From Trichostrongylus colubriformis (lineage: Eukaryota; Nematoda; Chromadorea; Rhabditida; Trichostrongylidae), in NCBI GenBank assembly GCA_963978905.1, contig OZ022256.1:46362001-46426000 (forward strand): a DNA stretch of 64,000 bases. Direction: 5' to 3'. Both the position numbers and the translations under genes were made by a program. How positions within the stretch are numbered: the stretch's first letter is position 1; the number at the start of each line of letters is the position of its first letter. Positions 47,101-59,100 of the stretch are shown in pieces. The notes under the pieces are model-generated. The model had not been told where the DNA came from, made no database searches, and saw nothing but the letters and a program-made list of their open reading frames with translations.

Positions 47101-50100
47101 ATGAGGATTAAGGGTTGCACGTACACATATACGCCTACTTCTTGCACGATGTCGTCTTCCATATTTCAATGCGGTACTGCTTACCCTCAATACTCCTCTC
47201 AGCAGACGGTGATCAGTTGCACTCAATCGTTCCTGTTCTGACATCCTTGGAATTTCTATGCTTGTAAGCTAAAATATGATCGATGCAGTTCAGTGTATTC
47301 CCATTTGGAGATCTCCGAATCCATTTCCTTCCGTTCCGTGCTTTTGAAGAAACTAGCTAACACCTTCAATTCATATTCTTCGCAAAAGTTCACTAGTAAC
47401 TGTCCTCTTTTTTCTTTCGTCACCGTAACCGAAGGGTCCCATCGACTTCTCCAGAGCGCTTTCCTTTCTCCCTATTTTTGCTACTAGGTGTACGACACCG
47501 TTACACTGCTCCTTTTTTGGTCCCATCTTTTTTCCTTGTCCACACTTTATTTTTGACACTATTTCTCTCAATGATTCCGTGAACTCTTCGTATTTACCAT
47601 CTTGAGGGTAACAATTATTCGTTGAGAAAGGAGCGTATATTGATAAAAACCGAATCAAAGTATGGCGAGACAGTATTACATCCAGACGAGAAACTCTTTC
47701 TCCTTCCTTCGAAAAAGCATCAATAAGTGGAATTATGCGATTATTAACTAAAAAGCCTGTACCGGATTTTGCTTGACTGTCTTCAGGGCCAGCGTAAGAT
47801 ACCCGGTATTCAGATTCTCCGAGGTCCATGCATCCAGTTCCCCTCCATCGAAGTTCGGTGAGAGCTAGGATCTCAATATACGTCATCTTCAAAGCTTCTT
47901 GCATTTCTAGTAGGCGCTCCCTGGTTGCTAATCTCCTTACGTTGAGTGTTGCTACTTGAATAAGATCCGATCCAAGGTGGGCCTCATCTGACCCTGCCGT
48001 TCCATTGCTTCCTGGGTCAGAGGGCATCTTCTCTAGTGGATGTTTGGAGAGCGGATAGTGAACCGACCGTTCAGTAAGCCGACACTGGAGAGACTCCAAT
48101 CTGCTAATTTACAAACTCGAATGCATGCTTTTGCCTACGACTTGATGGCAAAGAACGGAATTCCTTTCATTTCCTAGGGCTTATGTGAAAATAATGCCAG
48201 ACACAATCATGGGCCCCTTTGTAACTCAACAGAAACGATGATGAAGGGGAAGCTATTTTCTAGTGCAGTCCGTAATACATTGTTTTAATCGCACAAGAAT
48301 CTCGAATTCGTCGTTTCTATAGTGTATTACTCTCCACACAACACGCTGACATGAACTCCCGTTACGCTGTTCGGAACACTTGCACGCCACCCAAAGACAC
48401 ACTACAGTGTGACAGCAGACGAAAGTCACAAATCAAAAACGAATGGTCGAGAGCACGAAAGAGTGAACGAGAAGGGAAAAAACTGTGTGGTGAAAAAGCA
48501 ATGTATGATCAGTGTGTTCCTTCAGTGTTGAGAGTGCTTTGTCTTATCATCCACGTTCGCTGACGAAGCAATCGATACGTATCTTATCCATTTCTATATT
48601 TCCACAAAAACGCAAAAACGCAAATTCCACGATCCCGCATTTCCACAAAAACGCAAAAAGGCAAACTCCGCAAATCGATACGTACCCTTCCGCATTTCCA
48701 CAAAAACGCAAATTCCACAATTCCCCATTTCCACAAAAACGCAAAAACGCAAATTCCAAAAGTATGAAAGCTGCCAAAGGATTAGATTTTGGACAGCAGA
48801 GCAAGTGATTTATTTTTTTGTGCAGTACCTGCAACAGTAATGGGTGTCGACCGCTAGACTATGTAGAATACCAAATAGTGGTGCATGTTTCCAAAATCGA
48901 TAAGAATCGATAACTGGCATATGAATCTACCACCTGCATGTAAGAATTAGACTCTCAGCGGGTATAGAAATTGCTAACAATTGATGCCATCGAACACAAA
49001 ACTATCGATACCTAAACTATCTGAACTTCATAGTGACCACTTCAGCCAAAGTGTTGAAAGGCTAGTAAATAAAGACTCATTAACATTATTCATTAACATA
49101 ACCACCTGATTCATTAGCATTGGTGGTCGATTTCACTGTAACAAGAGATGTCGGCCGTTAAACAGTCTAAGCTCCAAAAAAGTGGCCTTCTTCAGCTAAG
49201 CGATATGCAGTGATAAATGACTAGATTATCAAAACACCAGGGACGGTAGTAAAATAGCCGAAACAGACAGTTTTGAGGATACATTTGCATCCAAGTAAAC
49301 TATATATTCTGTGAAAGGAGTTAGACCGGCCTTGCAAGCCTTCCTACTGTATGAGAGTGAATGGAGTACAAGTGAGCTAGAAGTTACCACGAAGTCACAT
49401 CAACATAGTGGTGAGTAAAAGAATTGCTATCAAGCGACGAAAAAGCAAATGCAGAGATGCAGACTAGTTTACTTACCGGAGCGAAAAATCCTCCACAAAA
49501 CTTCTCGCTGCCGGTAACTGAACTGTCTGCGTCTCTGCACTCACATCATCTTTTCACCTCTCTAGCTACCTCCTAGTAAGTCTTTGAAATGGCAGAGAAC
49601 TAGTAGCTGTAAGGGGTCTTCGGTAGCTGATGAAAAGATTGCAACATAACAGAGTACGTGAAACCCTGTAAACGTGGAACGGAGAAGGAAGAGAGGGTGA
49701 GCTGTAGAGAACAGGAAAGAAAGAGTGTGTGGAGAGAGTGCGCAGCATTGGGGAGACGTGGCAGCATTATATGGCAATCCCAGATATGATATGGCACAAC
49801 TCGAATGATGAGGCTTAGGAATGATGCCAACAGTGTTGTAACAGCTTCTTGACACGTCAGTCACGTTGACAGATGTTGACCCATGTTGAACCAAGCTTAC
49901 CACGCCTGATATTACTCTGATGGAGATTGATGAGAGATTCACATTAGTCATATCAGTGCTATGTGATGGCACTGGGTGCTGGCTATGAAGCATATGGTCC
50001 AGGGTTCGGTTTCGGTTTTCATCGCAATTCTCGCACACAATGAGAAAAAGTTGCAGGTTTCGAAAGCAGTAACCTCCACGTCCCAACTATTATGATCTCG

Positions 50101-53100
50101 GCACTGCTGATATCTGACCATCACTCTTAACTACCAGTTTCGGTTAGATCACTACAGTCCCAGCTTATACAAGGAATGCTCAGCTAGTGAATATAATTTG
50201 GACTCCGATATCAAAATCAACGTGATGTTGACCGCTAATTTGAGTTTGATTCCAAATAGTGATATGTATTCAAAAGAGACCAGCTGGGCTAGAGCTCAGT
50301 ATGCGCTTGGGTAGCTTTCGTAGTACTGGGATTTGCGGAACCGCAGAATTGTGGAATTTGCAAAAAGGATTAGGCAGGTTAAGGGAGGTGCGGAATTTGC
50401 GGAATTGTAGAAGGAATAATAAATACGTATCGATTGGGAGAATCATGGAAATGCACCAGTGGGGAATCTGCGAAAATGAAGAATTGTGGATTGTGGAAGC
50501 GAAGACGCTTCCCTCTTCTTAGTCTTTTAATCCTCTTGTCTCTTCGTAGTATGGAATTCAATACGTATCTAATGCATTTCCGCAAACTTCACAAGTCTGC
50601 ATTCCCACAAAAACGCAAATTCTGCAATCCTTTTCATCGATACGTATCATATCCCTTGCCGTAAATTCCACAATTCCGCAAATTTCACGATTCTGCATTT
50701 TCACAATTTCGAAAATTTCACAATTCTGCTAGATACGTGTCCTTATTCCGCAATGCTGCAATTCCGCATATTCCGAAATTATGAACACTGCCTCAACACA
50801 ATGTGTAGGGGTTGATAAGGAGCATCAGGAGGCATGTGTCGCTGAATTCTTTTCTCTTTTCCGGTTGGCAATGGAGTGGTGACACTTCCAGATGTTGCAG
50901 AGGTAGGTACCGTGGCTCAATGGTGATTGCTCGAATCCGATGATGACTAATAAGGGCTGATGAGGTGAAGCTCGAAAAGCAAAGTTATCGAACTCCTGAT
51001 GCTTTCCGGCCTAATGGAGGAGCATTGATACTCATGTGTGCCACTGTGGGATTGTACGGGTGTATCAGCAGGTGCCTAGATGATGGGCGACAAAAATTGA
51101 TAACAGCCGACAAGGGCTGGCAAGAGGCTTTAAAATACACATGTCACAATATTTGTAGCTCGTCTTACGTTGTCAGTTGGCAGCTGCTTCTCATTGATAA
51201 TAAGGTTTTTGGTACAGCGACATTGATAGTGGCTGATACAAAGTGATAACAAATGATCAAAACTCATGAAAGACGTTGAAACATCAATTTCCTCACGCTT
51301 TTTATGCTGAATCACAAGCACTAATCTGTAATATGCAGAGTGGGACAGGGATATTGACATTAAAGGTGTGTGACACGAAGCGATAAAAGCTAGTAAGGGG
51401 CTTACAATGCATGTGTCATAAAATCCGTTCTGACTAGCAAATGAGTGCCGATGTGGTGCACTTCGATGGTAATATTGCTACTGTAGGGTGTGCCAATAAG
51501 GGCGCTTGATCTTCAAAATGATATAAAGCAAGTTGTGTGGGAGGTATAAATGAAATTTATTTTTTGTGTGAAAGAGTATTCGAAAGCATTATGTATGGAA
51601 AATAACATCGTTCAAATGGCCACCTTAGCTTCGCTTGGTGGAGCGCCTACGAGAAGACCAATTCAATGACTCTGGCTCACAAATCGGGCTGTATTTCATC
51701 GATGGCGTGGTGTATGTTGACTTTGAGGTCATCAGTGCTTTGTGGTTGGTTGCGTAGACTTGCGATTTGAGAAAACCCCACAAGAAATAGTCTAGTGGGG
51801 TTAAATCGCACGATCTCGGTGGCCAGTTGATGTCGCCACCGCGATCAATTGTGGCGCGCGCTGTGTGGCTCGTAGGGCCGTCCTGCTGAAACCACATATC
51901 CTCGACACCCATATTGCCGATTTCGGAGCAACGTTCCTGAGAGCGTGCGCTACGTTGCTCAAACCGATGTATGACTTTTGTAATAATTTTTAATGGCTTG
52001 CACACGTTGCTCGCGGCTGAATTTGCGAATATACACCGAATGACAACAACTAGGTTTGACAACTCTTCCACAAACAACGTGGGCGCCATGAGCTGTCAAA
52101 GATCGAGCGCCCTTATTGGTACACCCTATATAACCCGGCTACTTTAGGTCGAGAATCACTTAATATACGACGACCGCTAGTACAACAACCGCTATATATT
52201 TAAACATCAGAAAAGTGAAGTGTGGTAGTAACTTATGATCGGTGCTATTGAAATACTGACTTATCATCGGCCAGCAAGCCTACGGTCCATTTCACAGCGC
52301 TAGATCGGGCGTGGCCTACGGACTTGGGTGAGAATTTATCAAGCTCTCTTATCCAGCTACACACTTTCACACATTCTCGCCCATACCCGTGCGATGTCCT
52401 ATAGCGCTGTGAAATAGACTGTGAGTAACGAATTCTAACTATTATATTGAGCACATATCATTCGTACTCTAGTATCAATATAACAAAAGCGATGGTTTGC
52501 TAAAAAGTTCGAAAATTGCTGACGTTTATGTAGCATTAGTTGAGCTGGCGCATACTGCTGCTAGCGGCTCACGGCCTTGCAAAATAGGTGCAGTATGGGT
52601 ACTGACATCGAAGTGTACAATTTTGAGCGGAACTCTTTTTCCCCGCAGTCGAAAAAGCGCAATTAATAAGGCTTACATTGGAGTACGCAGGTAGCCATAT
52701 CAGCGCTTCGATCCGATCCACTCGGCATAACACACCGTAACCAGCGAGCAGTAGCGGGCGCCAGCTCAACCGGTATAGATGTAATTTAATAGTGAGGGAA
52801 TAGCTACAGGTGAACTTCGCACTGAATCTGGCTTTAATTAATTTTGATGGTTCCTTTTGTCAAAACTGATCCTTTGCTGCTCATGGGCACACAATTCGAA
52901 ATTTCGCATCCTCCCATTGGTCGTCAGTGGTCCTTCTTGAGAGCGCTTTCCACGCTGACCTGATCCGATGAGGTAGTTCGATAATCCACGGAATTAGTCA
53001 TACCGGAGTACTTTCGTACGGGAAGATGGTGGATGCTGTCTCTGAAGCTTCGCACGATTTTCATTGCCCCATCCCTCTTTTCAACGGCACTTTAGTCACA

Positions 53101-56100
53101 CTAACAACATGACCACCTATGAACAGAAACTTAGCATCCGAAGCACGTGAAAAGAAAAAGTGAGTGACCACAGAAACCAAGAGCTTGGAAACAAGAGTGA
53201 AGTTGCAAGCACTGCACATGCATGTCACCTGGTTTTGTATAGCTCTAAAGCAAATTGACGCAGTGCTCATCTTTTTCCTTACTATCGCTCTCGAATGAAA
53301 CAACTGATAGCATGTGGTTTGCGATCGCAATAAAAGGCAAGAGAAATCGTCAAATGCTTGTGCAGAGAGATTACCTATCGACACTTGGTTCACTGGGGCC
53401 GTATTAGATTCTCTAGAAATTTTTCTTTTGCCCACTCATGAAAGGAATTGACAATCAACTTTCTGCTAGCAGTAATGTGTTCGATGTCGGGCTACCCTCA
53501 CCTTTCGTAAGGCATCTCAGTTTGCATTGAATTATAAATTTCGCCACAAAAGGCACGCGACTGCGTATCTTTCCAGCGACCACACGATTGCCGATGAAGT
53601 AGCTAGTTTTTTACAGAAAGATCTGGAAAGTACTGCCTGGTTGGATGCTAAAAGAGTGTTACTCCCTTTGCGGACCTGAGAATCGTTATGAGCACTCATG
53701 CACCTCAACAAGAACTGTTCAAACAGTACATAACATCATTCCAGCGAAAGCAACGTTTTAACATACTTCAGTGAATCGAAGGGCTGGTCCTCACAGACAA
53801 GAAGTTCATGAGTTTGACGATAGTCCTCTTCGAATTTACCGAGAAATTTCGTTGCACTATGTATACGTCATGTCTTTAACCTCTGCTCCGCTTGCTCAAG
53901 TGAATCCTTCGAAAGGGAGTAGGAGAAAATAAGGAGTGAACAGTAGTTCGCCTTTTAATAATATCTTGATTCACAGCAATTTTATTACAGGTATAGCAAA
54001 AAGCGTTCCTGATGGAACTGGCCCTGAAAGTGCGATTTGGATCGGGGGCAGAAAGAAGGGTGGTTCGTGGAAGTGGGCAGATGGCACAAAATGGGACTAT
54101 GAGAACTGGGATTCTGGTGAACCGAACAATGCAAAAGGAAGAGAGCATTGTCTACAGGTGTTTTTTGTTCGTTATTTTACTTTGACTCATAGAATAGGAG
54201 CGACCATATTGGTGGCTTCAGGGCACGTCACCTTCAAAGGTGTCACTGTAGAGTGTCCAAGAATTCTTGGTACATTTTTTTAAAGTTATTTAACTGCGCA
54301 GTAATTAACATTTGTAGCACATATATCGACCAACTGTATCCACAGTCTCCTGTTGTTGATACATACTTTAAGCCCAGTCACTGCCCTCTCCACGTCATCA
54401 CGATTCTCAAATTTTACTCAGCAAAATGATAGGCATGAAATAGGAGAAAATCTCACGAAGATATGTTTGTAAAGTACTCTATGAGCTAGTTAGAGAAATT
54501 CGTCTTGCTCGGGATGCTGCATGCAAGATTCCTCGACCTCATTCCGCAGGAGGACCGAGAAGACCTCCGTTGGGGTGTGTTGCAAGTGTTTCGGTGATTA
54601 GTGTAGGGTCAGGTCACCAATGAGTGGGATTGCTTCACGGGACGATTTATTTACTGCCAATTTCCAGATCTTGCTCACGTAGCTGGTCTACTTACGCCGA
54701 AAATAAGGGTCGAAAAATAAAGGCAGACATTTGTGAAGTTAAATATGTAGTAGTAAAGTTGGATATTTGTCACTTAAATTATTAAGTTAGGGCATTTTCC
54801 ATTACATACAATTTCTGACTGAAAGCAGATATGATCTATTAGGCTGTCCCGAAAGTTCCGGAACACCTTGGCGGACAAGGGTTTTCGGGCCTTCCCGCGA
54901 TGGATAACCAGGGCATTTGTCGATTGACTTTGAGGAACGTTCCATGCCATAGGCATATAAGGATTCGGGCCTATCCACAAAAGGAATAGGCTCGAAATGG
55001 ACGAGACGTCACTCCGAGCATTGTACCTCTACGAGTTCTGCCGAGGGAGTTCCATAAGGGAAGGGGTCCAAATAATCAGCGTCGCATGTGGAGCAAGCAC
55101 AACTATCCACCGTTGGTTCACCCGCTTGCGTTCTGAAGATATAGCCCTGAAAGATCAGCAACGCAGTGGCCGTCCATCTGAGCTGACGATCAGCTTTTCA
55201 GGAGAACTGTGCAGGAGAACCCCACGGCAAGCACACGTGAAGTAGCCCTGCTACTCGGTTGTGGGAACACCACAGTCGATCAGCATCTTACTCGGCTGGG
55301 ATACCGGAAAGTGCTCTCGACTTGGACACCCCATGCCCTATCCGACAGCCGACATCTGGCAACATTCACCCGGGACACCTTGGCGACGCTAGGCTGGGAA
55401 GTGCTACCACATCCTCCATATAGCCCCGACCTCGCACCGTCTGACTACCAGCTGTTCGCCCCTCTACAGAACTTCCTAAAGGGGAAACAGCTCAAAAAGC
55501 AGCACGACATCGAGATGGAGGTCGAGCGTTTCTTCGCGAGGCAGTCTCAACCGTTTTGGGTGGATGGGATTGGCAAGCTTCCGGATAGATGACAGAAGGT
55601 GATAGATAGTAATGGTGAATACCTTGTTAGCTGAAATGTGTTTATGTTGTAAAGAAATAAAATTGAAAAAAAGTGGTCGGGGTGTTCCGGAACTTTCGGG
55701 ACAACCTTATATGATGAAGGTGGAAGCTAGTTACTGTAACAGTCCTTGATACAATGTTTTAATCTCACAAAATGTTAATTTAGTCATTTCTATAGTGAAC
55801 TATCCCCCACACAACATCGGTGACTGACCTTCTGAAACACTGCTCGGAACACTTTCATAAGTATCGAAACGTCGCCGCGCCTTATGTTAGTTCCACGTGT
55901 TGAACATCTCTCAATTACACGTTTTAAAGCCACATACACCTTAACTGTTCAAGTCAAAGCAGTAGGAAATCAGCGTAGACACAATTCTTAACTTGTCTCT
56001 TACTTTCGTTCAACATAGTAAGAAGTCAATTCCAATCTTCCTGTTTTCCTTGCAAGTTCTTGCACCCCTGTAACCGATAATATCCAACCGAAGAGTAACC

Positions 56101-59100
56101 ATACCACTCTTTCACTCTATCGAATGTACGTAGTCCAAACAGGTCATAGTCCCCTATTACGTCAGTCGAATACAAAGACGTTTGAAGAATTACTCAGATG
56201 CGCATGACTAATAGTCCCGGACACTTACACGTGGGCTTCCACTCGACCTCCACGCCAATGTCGTCTCCTGACATCGCTTTCTGACGGAGACGACGGCCTA
56301 CAAACAGTGGATTATCCTCACCACTTTTGGCGGGAATTATGTGTTGAAGCTGCTAGCAGAAATTCAAACCACTGCTGCTCAAGTTGCATCACGAACTGGT
56401 CGCTGTAAAAACCATCTTGTTGCAGTACCCTCTTGAGCCACGAAGAGCGAGGCCACGATGGCGACACTGGCTTAGCTGGTCCGCTGCCTGCATGACCTTT
56501 CTGATGGTGCAGAAGGGGCGAAAGCCCTTCCTCTATGAAGAACAGTAGTGGGGAGAAGTTCACATTTCTTGGGTTTCTGGTCCTTTCACACAGCTCCTTC
56601 TCCACTGTTGCCTTCCTTAATTCCTCGAATTTGTGTTTCAGAATCGGCCAAAATTACACGTAACGGCTACAGACATTAGAGACACCGGGAGAGAGCAGTT
56701 TCGGTTACGGTAACCGCTGGCAGTTCGTTATTTGCTACAACTGCACACACAGCGCTTTGCTTGCCGTCGAGTGTGGATTCACCCCGGTGCTTCAAAATTC
56801 TCAAAAGTCCAACATCCTTCTCGAAGTGGATCTCTTGCCGGACTTCACTAATGGAATGGAAACAATGTCCCATATAGATTCTCTGCAGATAACACTCATG
56901 TATTGGGCCGAAAACGAGGCGCTTCAGAGATGTGATCCGTGACGTGAAATACCAGAAGCGATTCAAACATCAGCTTAGCTATTTTGAAACTTCTTCTGTT
57001 ATGCCAGCGAGGTTGTTTGGTGGAATGTTTATTGGCGGCCTAACGTTTCGACCAGATCGTCTTCCCCAAAGGCCTAAACGTGGCTCAAGATATAGGATTC
57101 AATCCACTATACCACCAAACTCCTCATCCCTCTAGCGGTTCTGACGAAACATTCAAGAACCGCCGGAGAGAACCCTGTACGAAAGATCATAACTCAGCCA
57201 CTCCACCACCGCGCGAGTGGAACGCCGCCACTCCGTGTCAGTTGTCGTCAGTGAATGAGAGATGCCATGCTGTCCTTATATATATAGTATAATGGAAATA
57301 TGCATGTCTCTCCCTCATATCAGTAGCTCGCAATGTGACGCAAATGGGAAGAGATCATTCGTAATGGATAAGCACTCATTTCGGTTGTTCATACTTGGAT
57401 TTCTTGCAGAAATCCAAAACGCTTCAAGCACTTTTCTGGCAGAAATCTCAGCCTCGCATGCAAGAATACTGCACTTCACATCAAAGTCATTTCCGCTATG
57501 CTCCTCGATCATGTGCTTTCCCAGAGGTGTTCTGTTACCTAGTCTTTTACCAGCAAGATGTTCTTTGATACGTGTTGCTAGTCTCCTTCCAGTTTCCCCA
57601 ATGTACGTTGCCTTACATGTCTGACATTTAATTTGATAGATCACACCAATTTTGGCGCAATCCCCAGTTTTACCATAAGTGACAAGGTCAGGCTCTGTAA
57701 GTGACAAAGGTGGAGAGTTTGTGTTCATGTCGCAAACGATCGTGAGATCACAGGCCTCCACCTAGCAGACACATCAGTATATCGTCGCGCAACCAAGCAA
57801 GAATTCCTGACTCAATGTCAACATCTCAACAGAGCTTGGATGACTCAAGGTCAGACTGCGGGCCTCGACAAAAAGTTCCTTAGTAGATTAAGACTTGATG
57901 ATCCGGATTGTCCTGTCTTCTATAGCCTTGTAAAAACCCACAAACTTGCTCCTGCGGATGTGCATCAATGTCAGCGGACACTTTCAAGATACGACCTATA
58001 ATAAGTTGTGTAGGCGGGCCAACAGATTGAATTTCATGGTTCCTCAACTGTATTGTGAGCCAGCTGCTGACCAAAATTCCCTCGCATCTGACGAACACGA
58101 CTAAATTCCTTGAATAGTTACGCAGTTTACGCCAAGAAACAGGTTGCGTGAGGGAGTCATTCGATGTCACTGCGCTTTATACTAACGTTCAAAACGATCA
58201 AGCTTTACAAGCTGGACAGGTATTTTGGAACCATCGAGACCTTTGGACTGAATAAAGCGCACATCATGACTTTGATCAAGGAATGTCTGCAGTGCAACAT
58301 CTTTAGGTGGTCGGATACGTATTACTGTCAAATTAGAGGGTTGGTAATGGGTCAGCGGTTAGCTCCAGTACTTGCGATCTGCTTTATGAGCAGAATAGAA
58401 GAACCAGTACTGGAACGCTTACTGCATATACATAGATGACTGCTTCATTATAACATCAACACAGTCCGAAATGGATGAGTATTTTCGTTTAATGAACCAG
58501 CAATCGCAGTATATCAAGCTCACAAGAGAAGTACCCGCCATGGTTGGCTTCCCTACCTGAACACGCAGGTGAAAGTGTCCGATGGCATGCTAAGTGTGAA
58601 GTGGTACAGGAAAGCTAGCTCTAAAAACATCTTGATTCACGCCACATCTGCGCATCCCAAGACTTTGAAACATGCAGTTGTTGAGAACATGTTCAAGACG
58701 GCTGCAAATGTGTGCACAGGTCCGACAGAGCGGCGAGAGTCTATATGTCTAGCTTCTGACATAGGCGTATCAAATGGCTATGCTGTACCAGAACGATGTA
58801 GGAGAATACGCACTGAGCACCGAAACGTATCGCGTCTAAATAAGGTTCCCTTATGCATACCTTTCATCTCTGACAGAGTAACTGCTGCAATCCAAAGATG
58901 CCTTGTTCAAGCACAGCTGGATGATGATCTTGTCTTAGTGAATATCCCTAACGGCAACATCAAAAGCCAACTCGTGCGAAATAGGCTATACGATAAGCGT
59001 TGCGTGTCAGAGAATTGTGTTACATGCCCGTATGGTAAAACTGGGGATTGCTCCAAAATTGGTGTGATCTATCAAATTGAATGTCAGACATGTAAGGCAA

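Larger units (their letters stand above)
45079..48097 (-). mobile_element. RTE-clade non-LTR retrotransposon, near full length but frameshifted (copy B)
   Basis: Minus-strand element with all RTE parts. The APE-type endonuclease is followed by a linker, the reverse transcriptase (46686-45724), a C-terminal region (45722-45450, then 45274-45092 with GRPKARWRDMLQNTLGSRNW), and a 3' tail of TTTACATTTTACA-type short repeats. At least three frame changes separate these parts, so it cannot make one polyprotein. Target-primed reverse transcription is the family mechanism. The 5' end adjoins the direct repeat at 48098-48112. Confidence 0.85.
43033..48775. mobile_element. Foldback DNA element split by an RTE-containing insertion
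   Basis: The left terminus GGCAGCGTTCATAGTTCTGG with about 150 bases of GGAATTTGCGTTTTT-type repeats (43033-43190) is the inverted counterpart of 48565-48775, which ends AGTATGAAAGCTGCC. Both arms contain ACGTATCGAT. About 850 bases (43190-43577 and 48098-48560) would be the original interior. The rest is a later insertion bordered by the direct repeat AATCTGCTAATTTAC. No transposase is recognised. Flanks are TAA and AAA, close to a 3-bp duplication as in PIF/Harbinger, but this is not decisive. Confidence 0.75.
37443..53990 (+). other. Lectin intron 2 (16.5 kb, repeat-filled)
   Basis: The donor GTGAGT follows exon 37337-37442 and the acceptor TTTATTACAG precedes exon 53991-54157. The content is listed separately: a SINE-like copy, a 294-bp tandem array, a 138-bp minisatellite, an RTE-split foldback element, a related MITE, and a deleted Tc1/mariner-type element. 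The rest (48800-50300, 52450-53990) has only unassigned short frames, including 174 codons at 50086-49562 (-) and 124 codons at 53435-53061 (-), with no recognised domain. Confidence 0.75.

Noticed and set aside
49562..50086. 174-codon minus-strand ORF inside lectin intron 2
   Set aside because: No domain was recognised. It overlaps other frames on the same strand and lies in an intron made of repeats, so it is more likely chance or repeat-derived.
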